Shown in pieces: positions 1 through 6,589 of a stretch of DNA of 13,664 nucleotides (positions are counted from its first letter, which is position 1; each line of letters opens with the position of its first letter). The notes beneath the pieces were generated by a model. The model searched no databases. It saw nothing but the letters and a program-made list of their open reading frames with translations, and was not told where the DNA came from. Made by a program: the position numbers and the translations under genes. This DNA is from Bryobacteraceae bacterium (lineage in GTDB: Bacteria; Acidobacteriota; Terriglobia; Bryobacterales; Bryobacteraceae). The stretch covers positions 1-13,664 of the forward strand of contig JANXXV010000759.1 of the NCBI GenBank assembly GCA_025350445.1, given 5' to 3'.

Positions 1-26
1 TGTTGACAGCTTGCGTTTGTTGACAG
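1..26. repeat. Pair of direct 9-bp repeats TGTTGACAG
   Basis: TGTTGACAG occurs at 1-9 and again at 18-26, so the period is 17 bp. The copies lie at the window edge, downstream of the aldolase stop codon, so more copies could lie outside the window. TTGACA matches a sigma-70 -35 hexamer, but no -10 box follows at the right distance. The function is unknown; a regulatory repeat or the edge of a short array are both possible. Confidence 0.35.
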
Positions 27-50
27 GGGTACAGGTTGGGGCCCAGGAAT

Positions 51-791
51 TTAGCGCAACCGTTGATGTGCGTTTCGCAGCGCATGCAGCAGCAGCACGG
101 TGTCCACTGAGTAACACAGATACTGGATGCCGATTTCTTTCCAGCGTTCGGCCTCCTGGTCGGAGTTGGTGAATACCCCAACGCGGACGTTGTGTCTGGC
201 GGCTTTGGTTACGATTTCTTCTCCGGCTGCGAACACCCGCGGGTCCGACGTATGACCGGGAATGCCGAGACTCTGTGAAAGATCGTACGGCCCAATGAAC
301 AGCACATCAATGCCGGGAATTGTCAGAATCTGGTCGACAGCCTGGACTCCTTCAGCGCTTTCAATCTGCAGCACCACGGTGATTTCGGAATTGGATCGCT
401 TCACAAATTCCGCAACCGGTTCCGCGGAGTAGCGTGCGGCGCGGACGAACGGGTTGAATCCGCGCTGTCCCATTGGATGAAAGCGCGCAGCGGAGACGGC
501 GGCGCGGGCAGCCTCCACTGACGAGATCCGCGGTATCTGCACGCCGGAAGCGCCTGCGTCCAGCGCCTGCTGAATCGCAGCGGCATTGTTTTCCGGCACG
601 CGCACGATGGCGGGGATGCGGGCGGCGTCGCTGGCGCGGATCATTTCGGGAAGCATCTGCGCGGTGATGGGCGCGTGCTCGCAGTCGATGATTACGAAAT
701 CCCAACCGGCCGCGCCAATTATTTCAATCGAGGCGGGCGTGGGAAGTTCACAGAACACGCCAAGCGAAATTCGAGACGGAGAAAAATGCAT
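51..791 (-). CDS. HpcH/HpaI family aldolase (class II, metal-dependent)
   Basis: A 246-residue member of the HpcH/HpaI aldolase/citrate lyase family, which reversibly cleaves 2-keto-3-deoxy acids or 4-hydroxy-2-oxo acids to pyruvate and an aldehyde, using a divalent metal. Family landmarks are all present: D36-x-E38-H39 (catalytic His region), R64 in RVP (pyruvate-binding Arg), the HPMGQRG segment at 105-111, and the metal ligands E144 (LQIESAEG) and D170 (GPYDLS). The length is normal for the family (about 250-270). The ATG at 791 gives a normal N-terminus, although no clear Shine-Dalgarno sequence precedes it. The gene is divergent from the beta-oxidation cluster with 57 bp between the starts. 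The exact substrate (2-dehydro-3-deoxyglucarate, 4-hydroxy-2-oxoheptanedioate or other) cannot be told from the sequence. Confidence 0.92.
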   Translation of the reverse strand: MHFSPSRISLGVFCELPTPASIEIIGAAGWDFVIIDCEHAPITAQMLPEMIRASDAARIPAIVRVPENNAAAIQQALDAGASGVQIPRISSVEAARAAVSAARFHPMGQRGFNPFVRAARYSAEPVAEFVKRSNSEITVVLQIESAEGVQAVDQILTIPGIDVLFIGPYDLSQSLGIPGHTSDPRVFAAGEEIVTKAARHNVRVGVFTNSDQEAERWKEIGIQYLCYSVDTVLLLHALRNAHQRLR

Positions 792-799
792 CTGAGGGA

Positions 800-841
800 A
801 GTGTCTCGCACAGCGAAGCGGATGTAAAGAAGCGATACACT
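800..841. promoter_or_regulatory. Divergent promoter region, aldolase / fadJ
   Basis: The 57-bp gap between the divergent starts must hold both promoters. On the plus strand TACACT (836-841) ends 7 nt before the fadJ ATG. On the minus strand GACACT (805-800) ends 8 nt before the aldolase ATG. Both resemble -10 hexamers placed so that transcription would begin at or beside the start codon. No convincing -35 element is seen for either. This is inferred from position only. Confidence 0.35.
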
Positions 842-848
842 TTTTAGG

Positions 849-2921
849 ATGAGTGAATTGGTGAAGTTGTCCAAGGTTGGCGGCGTTGCGGTGATAACCA
901 TTGAGAATCCGCCGGTGAATGCGTTGAGTCCCGGTGTGCCGGAAGGCATCGGTGTGGCGGTTGACGCCGTTCAGAACGACGCTAGTGTCAGCGCGATTGT
1001 GGTAATCGGAGCCGGGCGCACGTTTATAGCCGGCGCGGACATCAAGGAGTTCGGCAAGATTACTTCGGGGAAGAAACGCGGTGGTGAATTGCTTCCGCTG
1101 CTGCGCAAGCTGGAAGACTCAGTGAAGCCGGTGGTGATGGCGATCCATGGCACGGCCCTTGGCGGCGGATTAGAAGTAGCGATGGCCGGGCATTACCGTG
1201 TGGCGGTTGCCAGTGCGCAAGTGGGGCAACCCGAAGTAAAGTTGGGGATCATTCCCGGCGGCGAGGGCACGCAACGCCTGCCGCGTTTGGCGGGCATCGT
1301 AAAGGCGCTGGAGATGTGCGTGGGCGGCGAGCCGATTTCCGCGGCGCAGGCGCTGGATTGCGGCATCGTGGACCGGATCATCGAGGGTGATCTACTGGCT
1401 GGTGCGCTCGAATTCGCCCACGGCGTCACGAGCGCGCCGAAGACCCGCGAGCGTGATGGAAAGTTGATGCACGATGCGGCTCTATTTGCCGGCGCACGGG
1501 AAGCCGCGCGCAAGAAGCACCGCGGCTTGATGGCGCCCCAAGCGGCGATTGATGCCGTGGAGGCCGCGGCGACGCTGCCGTTCGAGGAAGGTTGCAGGAT
1601 TGAGGCCGAGCTGTTTCAGAAGTGCCTCTTCTCGGATCAATCGAAAGGAATGATCCACGCCTTCTTCGGTGAGCGGGCGGTGGCGAAGATTCCGGATATA
1701 CCGAAGGACACGCCTTTGCTGCCGATTCGCAAAGCTGCGGTGATTGGCGCGGGCACAATGGGCGGCGGCATCGCCATGAACTACGCGAATGCTGGAATTC
1801 CTGTGATTCTGAAGGAGACGACGCAGGCCGCGCTGGACCGCGGAATCGCAACCATTCGCAAGAACTACGGGAACTCGGTAAAGAAGGGGCGGTTTTCTCA
1901 AGCGGTGATGGATCAGCGGATGGCGCTGATTACTCCTGTGCTTACCTACGACGGCTTCGGCGAAGCGGACATCGTTGTGGAGGCGGTGTTTGAAGAGATG
2001 AAGCTGAAGAAGCAGATTTTCGCCGAGATTGACGCCGTCGCTAAACCCGATGCGATTCTGGCATCGAATACTTCCACGTTGAACATTGATCAGATCGCGT
2101 CCGCCACCAAGCGTCCACAGATGGTGATTGGACATCACTTCTTCAGTCCGGCGAATGTGATGCGGCTGCTTGAGATTGTGCGCGGGGAGGCTACAGGCAA
2201 ACAGGTGATTGCGACGTCGATGGATTTAGCCAAGAGACTGAAAAAAGTTGGCGTGCTGGTGGGGAATTGCTTCGGCTTCGTGGGCAACCGCATGTTTGGC
2301 CCCTACCGGCGCGAGGCACAGTTCCTGGTGGAAGAGGGCGCTGCGATGGAGGCGGTGGATGCGGCGCTGTATGACTTTGGAATGGCAATGGGTCCGCTTG
2401 CGGTAGGCGATCTGGCAGGGCTGGATGTAGGCTGGCGCATCCGGAAAGAAATTAAGCATCTGGAAGTGCCTGGGGTCCGTTACCCGTTCTCCGAAGACAT
2501 GCTCGCGGAGATGGGGCGCTTCGGACAGAAGACCGGCGCCGGCTGGTACAGGTATGACGAACAACGGCGGCCCGTTCCTGACAGTGAAGTGCAGGCGATG
2601 GTTGCGGAGGAGGCAAGAAAGGCGGGCATCCAGCAGCGGGTCATCGGTTCGGAAGAGATGGTGGAGCGAACCGTCTATGCGCTGATCAATGAAGGCGCGA
2701 AGATTTTGGAAGAGGGCATCGCGTTACGAGCCGTGGACATCGACATTATCTACCTGCAGGGTTATGGTTTTCCTGCGCATCGCGGGGGGCCGATGTTTTA
2801 CGCCGATACGGTTGGCCTGAAGAAAGTTTACGGCCGCGTATTGGAATTTGGCTGGCAGCCGGCGCCACTGCTGGCGCGGTTGGCGCTGGAAGGCAGGACG
2901 TTTGCGAGCCTGGACGCATGA
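849..2921 (+). CDS. fadJ: Fused enoyl-CoA hydratase / 3-hydroxyacyl-CoA dehydrogenase (FadJ/FadB type)
   Basis: A 690-residue multifunctional beta-oxidation enzyme. The N-terminal crotonase domain (about 1-190) hydrates trans-2-enoyl-CoA; it has the oxyanion-hole segment AGADIKEF (61-68) and both catalytic glutamates, E109 (GGGLE) and E129 (GQPEVKLG). The NAD-binding 3-hydroxyacyl-CoA dehydrogenase domain starts near 290 with GAGTMG (300-305) and has the catalytic pair H430 (GHHFFSP) and E442. Two C-terminal dehydrogenase domains follow (about 475-570 and 600-690). It is slightly shorter than E. coli FadB/FadJ (about 715-730) but no catalytic part is missing. AGG directly abuts the ATG, so there is no normally spaced Shine-Dalgarno site, and a TACACT box ends 7 nt upstream, which suggests a leaderless mRNA. 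It overlaps the thiolase gene by ATGA. FadJ versus FadB is a naming choice. Confidence 0.95.
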   Translation: MSELVKLSKVGGVAVITIENPPVNALSPGVPEGIGVAVDAVQNDASVSAIVVIGAGRTFIAGADIKEFGKITSGKKRGGELLPLLRKLEDSVKPVVMAIHGTALGGGLEVAMAGHYRVAVASAQVGQPEVKLGIIPGGEGTQRLPRLAGIVKALEMCVGGEPISAAQALDCGIVDRIIEGDLLAGALEFAHGVTSAPKTRERDGKLMHDAALFAGAREAARKKHRGLMAPQAAIDAVEAAATLPFEEGCRIEAELFQKCLFSDQSKGMIHAFFGERAVAKIPDIPKDTPLLPIRKAAVIGAGTMGGGIAMNYANAGIPVILKETTQAALDRGIATIRKNYGNSVKKGRFSQAVMDQRMALITPVLTYDGFGEADIVVEAVFEEMKLKKQIFAEIDAVAKPDAILASNTSTLNIDQIASATKRPQMVIGHHFFSPANVMRLLEIVRGEATGKQVIATSMDLAKRLKKVGVLVGNCFGFVGNRMFGPYRREAQFLVEEGAAMEAVDAALYDFGMAMGPLAVGDLAGLDVGWRIRKEIKHLEVPGVRYPFSEDMLAEMGRFGQKTGAGWYRYDEQRRPVPDSEVQAMVAEEARKAGIQQRVIGSEEMVERTVYALINEGAKILEEGIALRAVDIDIIYLQGYGFPAHRGGPMFYADTVGLKKVYGRVLEFGWQPAPLLARLALEGRTFASLDA

Positions 2922-4045
2922 GGGAAGCGGTGATTGTTGCCAGTTCACGAACGCCGCTGGCGAAGTCGTTTCGCGGATCGTACAAGGATGTTCGGCCGGA
3001 CGATATGGCTGCGCACTGCATTGCGGATGTGTTGAGCAAAGTGCCGGCGCTTAGTTCCGCGGAGATTGGCGATGTGATTCTGGGTTGTGCGTATCCATCG
3101 GGCAAGCAGGGGTCGAATGTAGCGCGGGTGGCGGCGTTTCGGGCCGGACTGCCGGCCTCGATTCCGGGCACAACTGTAAACCGGTTCTGCTCTTCCGGGC
3201 TGCAGGCCATTGTGATTGCGGCGCATCAGATCGTATTGGAAGGTGTAGAAGCGGCCATTGGCGGCGGCGTGGAAAGCATTACGATGCTGCATCGGGAGAC
3301 TGATCCGAATCCCGCGGTCATGGCATCGCGGCCTGCGCTTTACATGGCGATGGGCGATACGGCGGAGGTGGTTGCCAAGCGATACAGTGTCAGCCGCGAG
3401 CGGCAGGATGAGTATGCATTACAGAGCCAGCAGCGCACGGCAGCGGCGCAGGCAGCGGGGTTATTCGATGAAGAACTGGCACGGCTGGAAGGACTGGCGC
3501 GGGATGAATGCAATCGTCCGGGTACTACGCTGGAAGCGCTGCTGGCATTGAAGCCGCACTTTGATCCGGATAGCGGGCTGGGAACGGTGACTGCGGGGAA
3601 TTCCTCGCAACTCTCAGACGGCGCATCGGCCACGCTGGTGATGTCAAGGTCGCGCGCGGAGGCGCTGGGTATTCCCTACAAGCTGATCTTTCGGGGCTTC
3701 GCGGTTGCCGGCTGTGAGCCGGACGAGATGGGCATCGGTCCGGTGTTTGCGGTGCCTAAGCTTCTGGCGAGGCACGGATTGAAAGTGGATGATATCGATC
3801 TGTGGGAACTGAACGAGGCCTTTGCGGTGCAGGTGGTGTATTGCCGTGACCGGCTGGGGATCGATCCAGGGAAGTTGAACGTGAACGGTGGAGCGATTGC
3901 GATTGGACATCCGTTCGGCATGACGGGTTCGCGGCTAACCGGAACGCTGGCGAACGAGATGCAACGCAGGCGGGTCCGGTATGGCGTAGTGACGATGTGC
4001 ATTGGCGGCGGCCAGGGCGCTGCCGCTTTGTTTGAAGCTGCCTGA
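2918..4045 (+). CDS. fadA: Acetyl-CoA C-acyltransferase (3-ketoacyl-CoA thiolase)
   Basis: A 375-residue thiolase that would carry out the last step of beta-oxidation, cleaving 3-ketoacyl-CoA with CoA to acetyl-CoA and a shortened acyl-CoA. The nucleophilic C91 lies in NRFCSSG, the His of GHPFGMTG is H331, and the second catalytic Cys is C361 in CIGGGQG; NEAFA is also present. Its start codon overlaps the fadJ stop as ATGA, so the two are translationally coupled and probably form one trifunctional complex. It is a little short for the family (usually about 390): the stretch between FDEEL and the NRPGTTLE segment lacks roughly ten residues seen in typical thiolases. The NSSQLSDGAS motif is the variant common in degradative thiolases. 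The choice between FadA and a biosynthetic acetyl-CoA acetyltransferase rests mainly on the neighbour. Confidence 0.94.
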   Translation: MREAVIVASSRTPLAKSFRGSYKDVRPDDMAAHCIADVLSKVPALSSAEIGDVILGCAYPSGKQGSNVARVAAFRAGLPASIPGTTVNRFCSSGLQAIVIAAHQIVLEGVEAAIGGGVESITMLHRETDPNPAVMASRPALYMAMGDTAEVVAKRYSVSRERQDEYALQSQQRTAAAQAAGLFDEELARLEGLARDECNRPGTTLEALLALKPHFDPDSGLGTVTAGNSSQLSDGASATLVMSRSRAEALGIPYKLIFRGFAVAGCEPDEMGIGPVFAVPKLLARHGLKVDDIDLWELNEAFAVQVVYCRDRLGIDPGKLNVNGGAIAIGHPFGMTGSRLTGTLANEMQRRRVRYGVVTMCIGGGQGAAALFEAA

Positions 4046-4075
4046 CACCAATGCCTGGCACCGGCGTCCATACTT

Positions 4076-4081
4076 GGGAGG
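4076..4081 (+). promoter_or_regulatory. Ribosome binding site deciding the DUF6496 start
   Basis: GGGAGG at 4076-4081 lies 5 nt before an in-frame GTG at 4087. The in-frame ATG at 4051 has no such site and lies only 5 nt after the thiolase stop, and the ATG at 4096 is 14 nt away. The GTG is therefore the favoured start. Confidence 0.6.
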
Positions 4082-4086
4082 CGCAA

Positions 4087-4254
4087 GTGGAAACAATGGG
4101 CGAAGCGAAGGTTGAGAAGGTGATGCATGAGTTCAAAGCGGGCAAACTGAAGTCGGGCGGAACGAAGAAAGTTACCAGCCGGAAGCAAGCGGTTGCGATT
4201 GCATTGAGTGAAGCCCGGGAGGCGGGCGCAAAGATTCCAAAGAAGGAGGCTTGA
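4087..4254 (+). CDS. Small basic DUF6496-type protein
   Basis: A 55-residue Lys-rich protein whose body (KVEKVMHEFKAGKLKSG followed by VTSRKQAVAIALSEA) matches my memory of the DUF6496 family, small soluble proteins of unknown function found in many bacteria. No membrane segment or signal is present. The start is taken at GTG 4087 because of the well-spaced GGGAGG upstream; starting at ATG 4051 would add 12 residues (MPGTGVHTWEAQ) that do not look like part of the family. It lies 41 nt after the thiolase gene and 59 nt before the CBS gene, so it may share their transcript. No enzymatic motif is seen. The charge and the AxxxA-rich helix could suit nucleic acid binding, but that is a guess. Confidence 0.8.
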   Translation: METMGEAKVEKVMHEFKAGKLKSGGTKKVTSRKQAVAIALSEAREAGAKIPKKEA

Positions 4255-4300
4255 CGCCGGTTGCGGGCTTTGATATCAACAGTACTCACTATTCACGCTG

Positions 4301-4306
4301 GGGAGG
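4301..4306 (+). promoter_or_regulatory. Ribosome binding site for the CBS-domain protein
   Basis: GGGAGG lies 7 nt before the ATG at 4314. This favours that ATG over the in-frame TTG at 4251, which overlaps the end of the preceding gene. Confidence 0.65.
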
Positions 4307-4313
4307 TACTTGC

Positions 4314-4763
4314 ATGAAACCCGCAGATTCGATCCGCTTTATCCTGGAACACAAGAGCAGCGACGTCTGGTCGCTGCCTCCGGAGGCCTCTGTCTATGAG
4401 GCGATCCAAATGATGTCAGAAAAGCAAGTAGGCGCACTACTGGTGATGAGTGGTCATCATCTGGTGGGATTCATCTCGGAACGTGATTACGCGCGGAAGG
4501 TGATCCTCCAGGGCCGGTCGTCCCGCGATACGTTTGTGAGCGACATCATGTCGTCGCCTGTCACGACGGTTTCGCCCGCCCAAACTATCGACGAGTGCAT
4601 GCGTCTGATGACGGCGAATCGTATCCGGCATTTGCCGGTGATGGAACATGGCCGGGTCAGCGGCATTGTCTCTATCGGAGATCTGGTCCGTTGGATCATA
4701 TCGTCGCAGGAAGAAACAATTCATCAACTGCACAGCTACATTGCGGGAGCCTATCCGGGCTAG
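4314..4763 (+). CDS. CBS-domain pair protein
   Basis: A 149-residue protein made almost only of two CBS domains (about 16-65 and 76-128), which together form a Bateman module that typically binds adenine nucleotides such as AMP, ATP or SAM. The hallmarks are GALLVM and LVGFISERDY in the first repeat and RHLPVMEHGRVSGIVSIGDLVRW, split over 105-127, in the second. No catalytic, channel or DNA-binding domain is attached, so it probably works as a stand-alone sensor or partner subunit. It is last in the plus-strand cluster, following the DUF6496 gene by 59 nt with its own good ribosome binding site, and it is convergent with the metallophosphoesterase gene. Any tie to beta-oxidation is only by position. 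Confidence 0.9.
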   Translation: MKPADSIRFILEHKSSDVWSLPPEASVYEAIQMMSEKQVGALLVMSGHHLVGFISERDYARKVILQGRSSRDTFVSDIMSSPVTTVSPAQTIDECMRLMTANRIRHLPVMEHGRVSGIVSIGDLVRWIISSQEETIHQLHSYIAGAYPG

Positions 4764-4813
4764 TGTGCCGTCCCGGCGAATTCTTCACAACATGCTACTG
4801 GGCGGAAGGTGGG

Positions 4814-4851
4814 GCAGACACCTTGTCTGCTCGCTCGCCCCCAGGCGGGCG
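4814..4851. repeat. Two adjacent hairpins, REP-like element in a convergent gap
   Basis: The 127-nt gap between the CBS gene and the metallophosphoesterase has no credible gene. It holds GCAGACA (4814-4820), CCT, then the exact complement TGTCTGC (4824-4830), followed by a second stem CGCCC (4836-4840) / GGGCG (4847-4851) around a 6-nt loop. Neither stem is followed by a T run on either strand. The paired-hairpin layout resembles REP-type interspersed repeats, but a Rho-independent-like bidirectional terminator between convergent genes is possible. Confidence 0.45.
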
Positions 4852-4890
4852 CTCTTGCTCCCGTCGTCAACTCTTACGGGGGACGGGACA

Positions 4891-5667
4891 CTAGACCCGA
4901 TGCCACACAGCATCGGCGTGATGGAACTTTTTGGCTGAGCAAACGCGAAATGCGTCTCCGTCCCAGGAATGCTGTTCCACCGCGATCCGGTTTAACTCCG
5001 CGCGGATCACGTTAAATGAATTCGCCTCGCCGCGGGCTCGTGTGGAGAGGGCGGTGCCGCCCTGCACGAAAATTGCGGAACCGCTCACCATGCTGTTGGT
5101 GATATGAAGGTGACCGGAGAGCACTATGTCCACTTCACATCTGGCAATTCCGGCCAAGGCCATTTTGGCGCGGCCTACCAGGCGGTGGTGTTCCAGGTGT
5201 TCCGGAAGATCGAACGGATGATGCGCCACCAGAAGTTTCACGCGGTTCGCAAGAGGGCGAAAAGTCTCTTCAATGCGCGTGATCTGCGACGCGTTGATAC
5301 GACCTCCTTTGAAAATCAGGGCGCGCGCGGTATTGACGCCGAGGACCGCAATCTCATTGTCGGAGTAGAAGGGATCGCGGTCCTCCGTGATGCTGGTGTA
5401 GAAGCGGTCGAGACCGGAGCGGAAGCGGCTGTATACATTGTGTAGAGGAACGTCGTGGTTTCCAGGCACAACAATTTGAGGCTTGGGCAGGCCGGCGAGA
5501 AATTCGCGGGCGGATGCGAACTCAGCGGCCCTGGCGCGCTGCGTCAAGTCTCCGGATACCGCTATCAGATCGGACTTGAGTTTGTGAACGGCCTCTATCA
5601 GCGGATTATAGACGCGTTCGTCCACGCGGCCGAAGTGCAGGTCCGAAAGGTGAATCACAGTGCGAAT
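4891..5667 (-). CDS. Calcineurin-like metallophosphoesterase (CpdA-like), probable ATT start
   Basis: A dinuclear metallophosphoesterase of 255-258 residues. All five motifs are present (numbered from the GTG at 5658): D6-L-H8, G36-D37, G66-N67-H68-D69, H146-H147 and G182-H183-L-H185. This order fits the CpdA/Icc-like class III cyclic-nucleotide phosphodiesterases, but the substrate is not settled by sequence and could be a phosphorylated lipid or nucleotide. No signal peptide or membrane segment is seen, so it is probably cytoplasmic. The ribosome site AGGAGG (5679-5674) overlaps the TAG of the lipid-kinase gene. It sits 6 nt from an ATT at 5667 and 15 nt from the GTG at 5658. Starting at ATT gives MRTVIHLSDLHFG, the usual N-terminus of the family, so I place the start there; the conventional alternative is GTG at 5658. 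Confidence 0.9.
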   Translation of the reverse strand: MRTVIHLSDLHFGRVDERVYNPLIEAVHKLKSDLIAVSGDLTQRARAAEFASAREFLAGLPKPQIVVPGNHDVPLHNVYSRFRSGLDRFYTSITEDRDPFYSDNEIAVLGVNTARALIFKGGRINASQITRIEETFRPLANRVKLLVAHHPFDLPEHLEHHRLVGRAKMALAGIARCEVDIVLSGHLHITNSMVSGSAIFVQGGTALSTRARGEANSFNVIRAELNRIAVEQHSWDGDAFRVCSAKKFHHADAVWHRV

Positions 5668-5677
5668 GACGGCCCTC

Positions 5678-6589
5678 CTAGGGAACTAATACCTGCAAGG
5701 CGCCAGGGCGTACGCGGTAATGCAATGGCGTCCGAAGCAGTGCAATCTCTCCATCCAGCGAGATGCGTGCGCGCTTGTGCCGAGTCTCAATCCAGGTTTC
5801 TTCCAGGCTGAATACTTCGAAGTCTTTTTCAGTCCGAAGCCTGCCGAATAAAGCTGCCAGAGAAAGCCAGATGAGCCTGGCGCGGGATGCGGGCTGCGCG
5901 ATGTAAAGCGACAGCCGGCCGGAATTCAAGCGGGACCGGGTGCCAACATCTAATCCTTCGATCTGGTATTCGTTGTTTCCCACGAAGACGAATGGTGATT
6001 TGCGGACCCAGGTTTGTCCATTCATGTTCAGCCTTACGCGAACGGACCGGAAGCGCCGCAGCACGGTAAGCGATGCCCAAAACACCGCCGCCCACTTACT
6101 CCGCCCGGTGCGCCGTTGAAGATCGCGTTCGAATACCATGCTTGGATAGAGGCCGAGACTGGAATTATTGATAAAGATGCGGCCATTCACTTCGCCAACG
6201 TCGCAATGGGCGGTCTTGCCTCGCGTAACGATGGCGATTGCCGCTTCCAGGTTCAGCGGGATATGCATGTCTCTGGCGAAATGGTTAAGCGTGCCCATTG
6301 GCAATACACCAAGGGTCACATTGCTGCCGGCCAGGGCCGATGCGGCCGCGCTGACTGTTCCATCTCCTCCGGCAGCCACTAGAATACGAACACCTTGGGC
6401 AACGGCGTCTCTGGCGACTTGATCGGGCGGGGCGGACCGGCCGGCGATAGAAATCCGCGCAGCCCATCCGGATGCTGCGAATAGCGCGTGAATCCGATCT
6501 CTGCTTTGGGTATTGCCGCCAGCACCGGAACCTTCATTCAAAATCACGGTAACTTCACGAACATCGGGACTGCGTTCATCCAGAAGCAT
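5678..6589 (-). CDS. Diacylglycerol kinase-like lipid kinase (DagK/YegS/BmrU family)
   Basis: A 303-residue lipid kinase with a DAGK catalytic domain, expected to transfer the ATP gamma-phosphate to diacylglycerol or a related lipid at the membrane face. Visible motifs: the N-terminal VILNEGSG strand-loop (15-22), the nucleotide-binding GGDGT (74-78), GTLNHFARD (99-107) and INNSSLGLYP near the domain junction, followed by the C-terminal beta-sandwich. The length is normal for the family. Its start region overlaps the PAP2 gene by 46 nt; AGGAGG lies 12 nt before the ATG. A GTG at 6547 forming a GTGA overlap with the PAP2 stop is an alternative, but it has no ribosome site and would remove the first strand. 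The actual lipid (diacylglycerol, sphingoid base or undecaprenol-like) is not determined. Confidence 0.92.
   Translation of the reverse strand: MLLDERSPDVREVTVILNEGSGAGGNTQSRDRIHALFAASGWAARISIAGRSAPPDQVARDAVAQGVRILVAAGGDGTVSAAASALAGSNVTLGVLPMGTLNHFARDMHIPLNLEAAIAIVTRGKTAHCDVGEVNGRIFINNSSLGLYPSMVFERDLQRRTGRSKWAAVFWASLTVLRRFRSVRVRLNMNGQTWVRKSPFVFVGNNEYQIEGLDVGTRSRLNSGRLSLYIAQPASRARLIWLSLAALFGRLRTEKDFEVFSLEETWIETRHKRARISLDGEIALLRTPLHYRVRPGALQVLVP

Noticed and set aside
3..25. TTGACA hexamers as a promoter reading rightward
   Set aside because: No -10 box at suitable spacing, and transcription would run into the 3' end of the oppositely oriented aldolase gene.
1482..2138. A 218-codon open frame on the minus strand inside fadJ
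   Set aside because: It lies wholly within a gene with full-length catalytic motifs, has Arg/His-rich composition typical of antisense shadow frames in GC-rich DNA, and shows no recognisable family.
4251..4313. An N-terminal extension of the CBS protein to a TTG at 4251
   Set aside because: There is a well-spaced GGGAGG before the ATG at 4314, and the extra residues are not CBS-like.
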